A stretch of 64,000 nt of DNA from Streptomyces sp. NRRL B-3428 (GTDB lineage: Bacteria > Actinomycetota > Actinomycetes > Streptomycetales > Streptomycetaceae), in NCBI GenBank assembly GCA_000721375.1, contig JOGW01000005.1, positions 310,001-374,000 on the forward strand, read 5' to 3'. Shown one piece after another: positions 16,817-23,887 of this stretch (the first letter of the stretch is position 1; every line of letters starts with the position of its first letter). Under the pieces are notes generated by a model. The model was given only the letters and a program-made list of their open reading frames with translations. It searched no databases and was not told the origin of the DNA. The translations under genes were made by a program, and so were the position numbers.

Positions 16817-17797
16817 GTGAACGACGCTCACGACGACGCCCGCACCGAGCGCCCGCTCGACAAGAGCGATGTCCCCGCCTGGCTGAGCCTGCGGGCCGAC
16901 ATCGAGGCGGTCGACCGCACCGGCCACCACCGGGACGCGGACGACCTCGCCGAGGAACTGGCCGACCCCAAGCTCGACCTGGCCGCCGACACGCTCGCCG
17001 TGTTCGACGGGGACCAGCTCGTGGCCTACGCCATCCTGCACACCCCCGAAGGCGCGGTGGACGCCGCCCGCTTCGACGGTGACGCGGGTGTGCATCCGGC
17101 CTGGCGGCGCGAGGGCATCGGCGCACGGCTCGTGGAGTTCCTCGACCAGCGGGCCGCAGTGCTGCACGCGGACCGATTCGCCTCCCTCGAAGGCCGGTTG
17201 ATGATCACCGGCAAATCCGGCGACGAGAACCTCAAGGCGCTCACGGACGCGCTGGGCTTCGAACCCGAGCGCTACTGGTTCGAGATGTCCCACCCGCTGC
17301 AGCACGACCGCCCCGATCCGGTCCCCGCCCCCGAGGGCCTCAGGATCGTCCCGTACGACGAGAGCCTGGAGGAGGCGACCCGGCTCGCGCACAACGACGC
17401 GTTCCGCGACCACTGGAACTTCACGGTCATGGACGCGACGGACTGGCGCACCTGGGTCACCGGCTCCCGCTCCTTCCGCCCGGAGATGACCCGGCTACTC
17501 GTCGACGGCGACGAGGTGGCGGCGTATCTGATCGCCGAGGAGTCCGACGCGGACACCGAGGCCTTCGGGGCCCGCGACTGCCACGTCGGCTATCTGGCCA
17601 CGCGCCGCGCCTATCGCGGCCGCGGAGCCGCTCCCGCCCTGATGTCCGCGACCCTCGAAGCAGCCCACCAGGCCGGCTACGACACCGCCTCCCTCACCGT
17701 GGACACGGCCAACCCGTCGGGTGCGCTCGGTCTCTACGAGCGACTCGGGTACACAGTGGCGCGGGAGTTCGTGACGTACGGACGGTCGCTCGGCTGA
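16817..17797 (+). CDS. Tandem-GNAT N-acetyltransferase
   Basis: A 326-residue protein with two GNAT domains. The first (about 15-160) has VHPAWRREGIGARLVEFL, an acetyl-CoA loop of the form R-x-E-G-I-G. The second (about 175-326) has LATRRAYRGRGAAPALMSATLEAA (R-G-R-G-A) followed by LTVDTANPSGALGLYERLGYTVAREF. The double-domain layout and length recall mycothiol synthase MshD, but the sequence is not close enough to claim that. The GTG start has GAGGA about 9 bases upstream. It converges with the hydrolase at 17816. Confidence 0.88.
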   Translation: MNDAHDDARTERPLDKSDVPAWLSLRADIEAVDRTGHHRDADDLAEELADPKLDLAADTLAVFDGDQLVAYAILHTPEGAVDAARFDGDAGVHPAWRREGIGARLVEFLDQRAAVLHADRFASLEGRLMITGKSGDENLKALTDALGFEPERYWFEMSHPLQHDRPDPVPAPEGLRIVPYDESLEEATRLAHNDAFRDHWNFTVMDATDWRTWVTGSRSFRPEMTRLLVDGDEVAAYLIAEESDADTEAFGARDCHVGYLATRRAYRGRGAAPALMSATLEAAHQAGYDTASLTVDTANPSGALGLYERLGYTVAREFVTYGRSLG

Positions 17798-17815
17798 GCG
17801 GCCGGCCCGCGCGCC

Positions 17816-18595
17816 TCAAGGGCGGCTCAGGCGGTGCCCCTCACCGGCCGCCGCGCGCTCCAGGACATCGGCGAGTTCGGCGGGCGCGGACAGCATCGGC
17901 CAGTGCCCTGTCGGCAGATCGAAGAGCGTGACCCGCGGGTCGAGCAGCCGCTGGGCCCGCCGGTCACCGGAGGCGACCACGGCCTCGACCAGGCCGATGC
18001 TCATCCCGTTCGCCGTGCAGAAGACCCCGGACGCGGGGAGTGCGAGCGCTTTGCCGGTCAGGCTCAGCGGCTGGGTCAGCGTGCCGATGGGCTGCGGTGC
18101 CGCGAGACGCGCGAGACGTTCAAGGCCCGCCTCGTCGATGCCCGCGAGGCTGCCCCAGGTCGCCACGTCGTCGAGGGGCGGCGGCGGGAGCGTATGGCCG
18201 TCCTCGCTGTGCGCCATGCGTGCGGTGACATGGTCCGCCTGCTCGGCGGGTGCCACATCGAGCACCGACTCGCCGTCCTCGGGCATCCCGGTGTCCACGT
18301 ACACGATCCGCTCGACGCGTCCGGGCCTGCGGTCCGCGGCGCCGAGCACCGGGAAGATCCCGTAGCAGTGCCCGACAAGGACGAGCCGTGGGGCGTCCGC
18401 GTGATCGATGACCTGGACGAGATCCTCGACATGGGTGGCCAACTCGGTTGCGGGACCGGCCAGATGGCGCCGGTCGCCGTATCCGGTCAGCGTCGCCGGA
18501 TGCACCTCGGCGCCCGTGGCACGCAGCCGCGCCGCCACGTCACGCCAGATCCAGCCACCCGTGTATCCGCCCGGGACCAGTACGTATCCGGTCAT
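17816..18595 (-). CDS. Alpha/beta hydrolase with Cys at the nucleophile elbow
   Basis: A 259-residue alpha/beta-hydrolase of the salicylate-esterase/hydroxynitrile-lyase-like group (MTGYVLVPGGYTGGWIWRDVAARLRATGAEVHPATLTGYGDR). The nucleophile elbow reads VLVGHCYGIFPV, so the usual Ser of G-H-S-x-G is Cys. A C-terminal His is in LPTGHWPMLSAP and an acidic residue precedes it. Cys nucleophiles occur in dienelactone hydrolases, so activity is possible but altered. GGGAGGAAG lies directly upstream of the ATG. Substrate unknown. Confidence 0.85.
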   Translation of the reverse strand: MTGYVLVPGGYTGGWIWRDVAARLRATGAEVHPATLTGYGDRRHLAGPATELATHVEDLVQVIDHADAPRLVLVGHCYGIFPVLGAADRRPGRVERIVYVDTGMPEDGESVLDVAPAEQADHVTARMAHSEDGHTLPPPPLDDVATWGSLAGIDEAGLERLARLAAPQPIGTLTQPLSLTGKALALPASGVFCTANGMSIGLVEAVVASGDRRAQRLLDPRVTLFDLPTGHWPMLSAPAELADVLERAAAGEGHRLSRP

Positions 18596-18793
18596 GACTT
18601 CCTCCCTGTCCGGCGGACTCTCCGCGCCGGTCGGCACGGTAAGAGCTCCCGTAGGTGGAGGTTCAAGCCCCGGCGCCGGGCGGTCGGTGTCAGCAGGAGC
18701 CAGTGTCAGTACGCGCCCGTAGCGTGAAAGGAGCCTTGACCGCTGTGGATCGAGCGCCCGTCCTGATAGGCGTCCGGTGATGAGGAGTCCGTG

Positions 18794-19360
18794 ATGCGAA
18801 AGATCATTCTGTCCCTGTCGGTGTCCCTCGACGGCTACTTCGAGGGGCCCGGCGGAAGTCTCGACTGGCATCTGGTCGACGAGGAACTGCACCGGCACTT
18901 CAACGACCGGCTGCGCTCCATGAGCGCCTTCCTCGACGGCCGCGTCTCGCACGAACTGATGGCGTCGTACTGGCCGACGGCCGACGCCGACCCCGAAGTG
19001 TCGCCGGCGGAAGCCGAGTTCGCCGGGATCTGGCGTGACATGCCCAAGTACGTGTTCTCGCGCACCCTCGACAAGGCCGACTGGAACGCGAAGGTCCTGC
19101 ACGCGGTCGACCCCGACGAGATCAGGGCGCTCAAGGCGCAGCCCGGCGGGGACATGGTGGTCGGCGGTGCCACGATCGCCGACGAGTTCCGCCGCCTGGG
19201 CCTCATCGACCGCTACGAGTTGTACGTCATGCCGGTGATCCTCGGCGCAGGCCGCCCGCTGTTTTCCGCGTCGGGAGTGCGCAGCGACCTGCGGCTCAAG
19301 GAGACGCGGCAGTTCACGAACGGTGTTGTGCTGCTGAGTTACGAGGCCGCCGGCGCATAG
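18794..19360 (+). CDS. Dihydrofolate reductase-fold (RibD C-terminal-like) protein
   Basis: A 188-residue DHFR-fold reductase-like protein. The N-terminal strand RKIILSLSVSLDGYFEGPGG, the middle MPKYVFSRTL, and the NADPH-binding GGDMVVGGATIADEFRRLGLIDRYELYVMPVILGAGRPLF are typical of the RibD_C/YyaP group. These bind NADPH; the substrate is not known and they do not replace FolA. ATG 18794 has GAGGAG 6 bases upstream; the GTG at 18791 is an alternative. A related protein is encoded at 37625-38269. Confidence 0.88.
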   Translation: MRKIILSLSVSLDGYFEGPGGSLDWHLVDEELHRHFNDRLRSMSAFLDGRVSHELMASYWPTADADPEVSPAEAEFAGIWRDMPKYVFSRTLDKADWNAKVLHAVDPDEIRALKAQPGGDMVVGGATIADEFRRLGLIDRYELYVMPVILGAGRPLFSASGVRSDLRLKETRQFTNGVVLLSYEAAGA

Positions 19361-19379
19361 GCGACCGGGGGACCAGTGC

Positions 19380-19694
19380 CTAGTGCAGGGCCTTGAGGCC
19401 GATGACGCAGCCGACGATGCCCGCCAGGAACAGCAGCTTCAGCGCCGACACCGGTTCACCGTCGAAGATCATCGCGTACGTGACGGTGAGTACGGCTCCG
19501 ATACCGACCCAGACCGCGTAGCCCGTGCCGACCGGAAGCGTGCGCAGAGCGAAGGCCAGACCGGCCATGCTGGCGACGAGTCCGACACCGAACACGATGG
19601 TCGGGGCGAGCCGCGAGAAACCCTCGGATTTGCCCAGTGCGGTGGCCCAGACGGCCTCGAGCATCCCGGAAACGATCAGAACGATCCACGCCAT
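19380..19694 (-). CDS. gdx: Guanidinium exporter Gdx (SugE-type SMR)
   Basis: A four-helix small multidrug resistance protein of 104 residues. Glu13 in MLEAVWATALGKSEGFSRL is the central proton/substrate residue. The segments LRTLPVGTGYAVWVGIGAVLTV and IVGCVIGLKALH match E. coli SugE/Gdx much better than EmrE. Gdx exchanges guanidinium for protons across the membrane. GGGAG lies 8 bases before the ATG, just past a guanidine-III riboswitch (19712-19751), which independently supports the substrate. Confidence 0.92.
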   Translation of the reverse strand: MAWIVLIVSGMLEAVWATALGKSEGFSRLAPTIVFGVGLVASMAGLAFALRTLPVGTGYAVWVGIGAVLTVTYAMIFDGEPVSALKLLFLAGIVGCVIGLKALH

Positions 19695-19711
19695 GACGAC
19701 GACTCCCTCAG

Positions 19712-19751
19712 GCACCGTCGTCGAAATCCGGGTACGGTGCGCCTCGTCCGG
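19712..19751 (-). promoter_or_regulatory. Guanidine-III (ykkC-III) riboswitch
   Basis: The minus strand runs CCGGACGAGGCGCACCGTAC from 19751 to 19732, then CCGG, a 9-base link and ACGGTGC ending at 19712. Compared with the Thermobifida fusca guanidine-III aptamer as I remember it, CCGGACGAGG and GUACCCGG are identical. The stem GCGCCGU/ACGGCGC becomes GCACCGU/ACGGUGC, a compensatory G-C to A-U change. The linker is one base shorter. The gdx Shine-Dalgarno site follows within a few bases of the 3' stem, so control is probably at translation. Confidence 0.85.
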
Positions 19752-19841
19752 GAGCCGGTCGGGGCTCTGCCTACATGGTCGCACAAGTGGTCGGGCGGAT
19801 GCCTTGCGCAGGCCGGTGACCTCGGCCACCGGCCCGTACGG

Positions 19842-20723
19842 TCACAGGTCGGGCCCGGCCTGCAGGAATCCGAGCGCCCGGGCCACGAAGTCCTCGTGGA
19901 ACTGGAAGATGCCGCCGTGGCCCGCGTCCGGATAGAGAGGCACCAGCTCGCCCCGGGGAAGCCGCGCGGCCAGATCGAGGGTGTTCGGGCTCGGCACCAT
20001 CCGGTCGCTCTCCCCATTGGCCACCAGGACCGGCTGCTGCACGCCGGACAGGTCCGCCGGCGCCTGCAGGCCCCAGCGCCGGATGGCCTTCAGCTGGGAG
20101 AAGAACGACGGCAGGGAGATCGCCTTGTCCCGGTCCTCGGTGCGCTCATCGAGGCGGGCCAGGAACTCCTGGCCGGCCCGGCGCCCGCCGGCGGTGCGGG
20201 TGAAGAACAGGAACTGCTTCGGATCCTGGAAGGTGAGCAGCCCCCGGAGCATGTCGAGGCGGGTGATCCGCGGGACGTTCCTGATGCCCTCGCCGCCGGC
20301 GGGACCGGTGCCGGCGAGGATCATCCTGCGGACGAGACGCGGTTCGGTCTGCGCGATCACCTGCGCGACCATGCCCCCGAGCGAGAAGCCGACGAGGTCG
20401 ACCCGGTCGAGACCCAGCGCCCGGATGAAGGCCACGGCGTCCGCGGCCATCGCCTCGACGGTCCGCGGCGTCCTACCGGTGCTCGCCCCGACTCCCCGGT
20501 TGTCGAAGGTGATCACCCGGCGCCCGGAGGCGATGCCGTCGAGGACCCGCGGATCCCAGTTGTCGAGCACAGCGGCGAGATGGGTGAGGAAGACGGCGGG
20601 GACACCCGTGCGCTGGCCGAACTCGCGGTAGGCGAAGGTCACTTCGCCGGTGGTGACCGTACGGGTCGGTGCGTCGCGGTGCGATGTCACCGCGGCGCCG
20701 GGTACTTCCTGTGCGCTGCTCAT
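19842..20723 (-). CDS. Alpha/beta hydrolase
   Basis: A 293-residue alpha/beta-hydrolase. Visible are FLTHLAAVLDNWDPRVL (oxyanion region), FDNRGVGASTGRTP, the elbow LVGFSLGGMVAQVIA (Ser), NGESDRMVP (acid) and YPDAGHGGIFQF (His). This pattern is typical of carboxylesterases and 3-oxoadipate-enol-lactonase-like enzymes. AAGGG lies 7 bases before the ATG; an ATG ten codons upstream (20753) is possible. It is the last gene of a leftward group that begins with the SDR at 22553 (gaps of 80 and 58 bases). Confidence 0.87.
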   Translation of the reverse strand: MSSAQEVPGAAVTSHRDAPTRTVTTGEVTFAYREFGQRTGVPAVFLTHLAAVLDNWDPRVLDGIASGRRVITFDNRGVGASTGRTPRTVEAMAADAVAFIRALGLDRVDLVGFSLGGMVAQVIAQTEPRLVRRMILAGTGPAGGEGIRNVPRITRLDMLRGLLTFQDPKQFLFFTRTAGGRRAGQEFLARLDERTEDRDKAISLPSFFSQLKAIRRWGLQAPADLSGVQQPVLVANGESDRMVPSPNTLDLAARLPRGELVPLYPDAGHGGIFQFHEDFVARALGFLQAGPDL

Positions 20724-20781
20724 GAGCGTGCCCTTCGTCCGGTGCGACTTCATGGGGGAGTGGCGGTGGGGGATGGTGACT

Positions 20782-21786
20782 TCACCGCATCGCGACGACG
20801 ACCTTGCCTGCCTTCGCGCGGCCCTCCTCGGCGTACTCCAGGGCATCGAGCGTCCGGTCGAAGGGGAAGACGGAGTCGACGACGGGGCGCAGCGTGCCGG
20901 TCCCGACGAGGCGGGTGAGCTCCCGCAGCCGGGCGCCGTCGGCCTTCATGAAGAGGAAGGAGTAGGTGACGCCGCGCCGCTTGGCCTGCCGCCGGACCTT
21001 GAAACTCAGCGCGTTCATGACCAGCCGCAGCACCGCGTTGGCGCCGAGCTCACGGGCGAAGTCCGCGGTGGGCGGCCCGGCGATGCTGATGACCTGCCCG
21101 CCGGGCTTGAGGACGCGCAGGGACTTGTCGAGTGTCCGGCCGCCGAGGCTGTCAAGGACGACGTCGTAGCCGTCGAGGAGTTCCTCGAAGTCCTGGGTGC
21201 GGTAGTCGATGACGAGGTCCGCGCCGAGTTCCCGGACCGTCTCGGCGTTGGCCGCGCTCGCCGTGGTGGCCACGTACGCGCCCAGATGCTTGGCCAGTTG
21301 GACGGCGACGGTGCCCACGCCGCCGGAGCCCGCGTGGATCAGGACCTTCTGGCCCGGCCGGAGCCGAGCCCGTTCGACCAGCGCCTGCCAGGCGGTCAGG
21401 GCGACCAGGGGGAGCGAGGCGGCCTCGGCCATGGTGAGGCCGGCCGGCTTGGGCGCCAGGTCGTCCTGGTGGACTGCGATGCGTTCGGCGAAGGTGCCGA
21501 TGCGGTCCTTGTCGGGCCGGGCGTAGACCTCGTCGCCCACCGCGAACCGCGTGACGGCCGAGCCGGCCTTGACCACCACGCCCGCGAAGTCGTTGCCGAG
21601 GACCAGCGGCAGGCGGTAGGGCAGGATCGCCTTGAACGCGCCGTCGCGGATCTTGAAGTCCAGTGGGTTGACGCTCGCCGCATGGATCTCCACCAGGACG
21701 TCCTCGGGTCCCGGTCGCGGCTCGGGCATCTCGGCGGGGTGCACCGCGGACCGGTCGCCGTACTCCTCGATCAGATAGGTCTTCAT
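20782..21786 (-). CDS. NADP-dependent zinc-free quinone oxidoreductase (MDR)
   Basis: A 334-residue medium-chain reductase of the quinone-oxidoreductase group. The substrate domain has VNPLDFKIRDGAFKAILPYRLPLVLGNDFAGVV and the nucleotide domain has VLIHAGSGGVGTVAVQLAKHLGA. Zinc-ligand Cys/His residues of alcohol dehydrogenases are missing. The C-terminal FPFDRTLDALEYAEEGRAKAGKVVV is typical of reductases of quinones or enones. GGAGA lies 8 bases before the ATG. It follows the SDR gene by 80 bases and belongs to the TetR-controlled group. Confidence 0.9.
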   Translation of the reverse strand: MKTYLIEEYGDRSAVHPAEMPEPRPGPEDVLVEIHAASVNPLDFKIRDGAFKAILPYRLPLVLGNDFAGVVVKAGSAVTRFAVGDEVYARPDKDRIGTFAERIAVHQDDLAPKPAGLTMAEAASLPLVALTAWQALVERARLRPGQKVLIHAGSGGVGTVAVQLAKHLGAYVATTASAANAETVRELGADLVIDYRTQDFEELLDGYDVVLDSLGGRTLDKSLRVLKPGGQVISIAGPPTADFARELGANAVLRLVMNALSFKVRRQAKRRGVTYSFLFMKADGARLRELTRLVGTGTLRPVVDSVFPFDRTLDALEYAEEGRAKAGKVVVAMR

Positions 21787-21866
21787 CGCTGTCTCTCCGT
21801 GTCTTGTCGCTGTGCCCGCGGGGCGTCGGGCGGGGTGAGGCGGGTGCGCCCGCCTCCGGGGTCGCC

Positions 21867-22553
21867 TCAGGCCGCGTTCGGCGCGGTGGCGAGGGTGCTC
21901 TTCACGTACCGGGTGGTCTCGTCGGCGAGGATCTCGGGCAGGCCCGTCTCGATTCCGTCCAGGGCCTGGGCGGCGACCTCGGCGGGGTCGGCCTTCTGGT
22001 CGGCGGGGACCGCGGCGGCCATGTCGGTGTCCATGTAGCCGACGTGCAGCGCCGAGACCGCGATGCCACGTGGCGCAAGCTCCTCGCGGCTCGCATTGGT
22101 CAGGGCCCATGCCGCGGCCTTCGCCGCGGAGTAGGCGCCGAGGCCGGCCGGGTGCATCCAGGACAGGACCGACAGCACGTTCAGCACGGCGCCGCCGCCG
22201 TTGGCTTCGATGACCGGGGCGAAAGCGCGCGTCACGGCGAGCGGACCGAAGAAGTTCACGTCCATCTCCTGGCGTACCGCGGCGGGTTCGCCCGCGAGCA
22301 GCCGCGCTCCGGTGGAGACGCCGGCGTTGTTGATCAGGAGCGTCGCGTCGGATGCGATACGGGCCGCGGCCCGGATGGACTCCTCGTCCGTCACGTCGAG
22401 TCGCAGCGGGATCGCGCCCATCAGGTCCACCGTCTCGGGGCGCCGTGCGGCCGCGTACACCGTGGCCCCGCGCTCGATGAGCTGGGCGGCGAGCTGTCGC
22501 CCGAGCCCCCGGTTGGCTCCGGTGACCACCGCGACCGCGTTCTTGAGCTCCAT
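21867..22553 (-). CDS. Short-chain dehydrogenase/reductase
   Basis: A classical SDR of 228 residues. The cofactor loop is VVTGANRGLGRQLA (TGxxxGxG), followed by LRLDVTDEESI, NNAGVSTG and the active-site YSAAKAAAWAL (Tyr and Lys four residues apart). ATG 22553 is chosen because AGGAG lies 5 bases upstream; a GTG at 22559 would be too close to it. It is divergent from the TetR gene, with a palindromic operator between. Substrate unknown. Confidence 0.9.
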   Translation of the reverse strand: MELKNAVAVVTGANRGLGRQLAAQLIERGATVYAAARRPETVDLMGAIPLRLDVTDEESIRAAARIASDATLLINNAGVSTGARLLAGEPAAVRQEMDVNFFGPLAVTRAFAPVIEANGGGAVLNVLSVLSWMHPAGLGAYSAAKAAAWALTNASREELAPRGIAVSALHVGYMDTDMAAAVPADQKADPAEVAAQALDGIETGLPEILADETTRYVKSTLATAPNAA

Positions 22554-22594
22554 GACCACTCCTCATGTCTGCGGGCGGCCACCGGCCGCACCAA

Positions 22595-22616
22595 TTAGAT
22601 TATGACTGACATCTAA
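22595..22616. promoter_or_regulatory. TetR operator, TTAGAT-N10-ATCTAA
   Basis: Perfect 6-base arms at 22595-22600 and 22611-22616 sit in the A+T-rich stretch between the divergent SDR and TetR starts. A further TAGAT occurs at 22631. Confidence 0.6.
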
Positions 22617-22665
22617 AGTTGAGTCTAGGATAGATGGCACTCGACATCCAAATCGGAGGTGGCCG

Positions 22666-23232
22666 ATGGGCCGCGTATCGCAGGCGCAGGCGCAGGAGAA
22701 CCGCCGACGCGTGGTGGAGACCGCCTCGCGGCTGATCCGTGAGCAGGGGACCCAGGTCAGCGTCGCCGACCTGATGAAGGCGGCCGGTCTGACGCACGGC
22801 GGCTTCTACAAGCAGTTCGGCTCCAAGGAGGAGCTCGTCGGCGAGGCCACCGCCCACGCGTTCGCCGAGCTCGCCCGGCATCACCGCGACAACCTCGAGC
22901 GGTACGCCGGACGGCGCGAAGCCGCCCAGAGCGCGGCGATCGACACGTATCTCTCGGTCGAGCACCGGGACAGTCCGGCCGACGGATGCCCCGCTGCCGG
23001 ACTGGTCGCGGATGTCGCCCGTGAGGGTGCTGGCGAGGAGGCCCGCCGTGTCTACACCCAAGGCGTGGGCGACTTCGCCGATTTCCTCGCCACCGAGGAC
23101 CAGGACGGCATCACCCGGCTGTGCACCATGCTCGGCGCGCTGGTCCTGTCCCGCGCCACCAAGGGGTCGCCGCTCTCGGAGGAGATCCTCGCCGCCGCGC
23201 GCGAGGTGCTGGCGGATGAGGCGGGGCACTGA
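22666..23232 (+). CDS. TetR-family transcriptional repressor
   Basis: A 188-residue TetR regulator. The DNA-binding part is RRRVVETASRLIREQGTQVSVADLMKAAGLTHGGFYKQFGSKEELVGEA; the TRHGGFYxxFxSKEEL pattern is typical of regulators of SDR/oxidoreductase genes. The C-terminal ligand domain contains DGCPAAGLVADVAR, with a Cys as in the AcuR/LmrA-like group. GGAGG lies 6 bases before the ATG. It faces the SDR/MDR/hydrolase group and probably represses it and itself through the palindrome at 22595-22616. Its 3' end is tandemly duplicated downstream. Confidence 0.92.
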   Translation: MGRVSQAQAQENRRRVVETASRLIREQGTQVSVADLMKAAGLTHGGFYKQFGSKEELVGEATAHAFAELARHHRDNLERYAGRREAAQSAAIDTYLSVEHRDSPADGCPAAGLVADVAREGAGEEARRVYTQGVGDFADFLATEDQDGITRLCTMLGALVLSRATKGSPLSEEILAAAREVLADEAGH

Positions 23233-23320
23233 CGGGTGAGGCGAGGCCTGGCGGCCGACGCGGGGCGCTGACGGACGAGGTGAGGCGCTGGCGGCCGATG
23301 CGAGGCGCTGACGGACGAGG
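23213..23320 (+). repeat. About 40-base imperfect repeat of the TetR 3' end
   Basis: Bases 23237-23280 and 23281-23320 are degenerate copies of each other. Both end in GCGCTGACGGACGAGG, and both echo the TetR gene end at 23213-23236, including its stop codon. The region lies between the convergent TetR and MarR genes and holds no gene. Confidence 0.75.
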
Positions 23321-23341
23321 GGTGAGCCCGGGTGCCGGTCG

Positions 23342-23803
23342 TCAGGCGGGCTCGCCCGCCTCGTCGTTGTAGCGCACCAAATACGCGGCGAACCGGACCA
23401 GTTCGGCCGGCTCCCAGTCGCCGAGACGGGCGTGGAAGGCCTGGCTGCGACGGTCGGCGGCCCGGGCGAGTACCTGCTCGCCCTGCCCGGTCAGATGGAG
23501 CAGCTGGATGCGGTGGTCGGCCGGATCGGTCCGGCGCTCGACATGACCCGCGCGCTCCAGTGCCGCCACCTGCCGGCTCACCGTCGACTTGTCGAGCAGG
23601 TAGTACGCCGCCAGATCCGTGGCCCGGCAGCCGCCGCTGTCCTCCAGGTGGGCGAGCAGGGTGTACGAGACCAGTGATAGCTCGGGGTGCATCCGGGCCG
23701 CCGACGCCCTGGCCCGGCGGGCGAAGGCGGTCAGTTCGCGCTGGATGGTCGCCACCGCGGCCTCGCGTCCGCCGACCGCGGGCGTGCCTGCGGAATCGGG
23801 CAT
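23342..23803 (-). CDS. MarR-family transcriptional regulator
   Basis: A 153-residue MarR regulator. The winged helix is TLLAHLEDSGGCRATDLAAYYLLDKSTVSRQVAALERAGHVERRTDPADHRIQLLHLTGQGEQVL, with the wing D-P-A-D-H-R. ATG 23803 has GAGAGGGAA 6 bases upstream. It is divergent from a membrane-protein gene, and a perfect inverted repeat lies between them, so it probably controls both. Confidence 0.92.
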   Translation of the reverse strand: MPDSAGTPAVGGREAAVATIQRELTAFARRARASAARMHPELSLVSYTLLAHLEDSGGCRATDLAAYYLLDKSTVSRQVAALERAGHVERRTDPADHRIQLLHLTGQGEQVLARAADRRSQAFHARLGDWEPAELVRFAAYLVRYNDEAGEPA

Positions 23804-23823
23804 GGTTGTTCCCTCTCGAAAAG

Positions 23824-23842
23824 TAGATGTACGATACATCTA
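23824..23842. promoter_or_regulatory. MarR operator, TAGATGT-N5-ACATCTA
   Basis: Perfect 7-base arms (23824-23830 and 23836-23842) with a 5-base spacer, 20 bases upstream of the MarR start and 45 bases upstream of the membrane-protein start. Confidence 0.65.
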
Positions 23843-23887
23843 TCGAAGGGTTGTAAAAGGCAACTATCAGTTCTGAGGGACGCAGTC

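Noticed and set aside
16524..17126. 200-codon minus-strand frame over the small Cys/His gene
   Set aside because: Arg/Pro-rich shadow of the GNAT gene; it has no ribosome site.
18650..18690. GGTTCAAGCCCC looks like a tRNA T-arm
   Set aside because: The stem bases do not pair and there is no matching acceptor, D or anticodon arm upstream.
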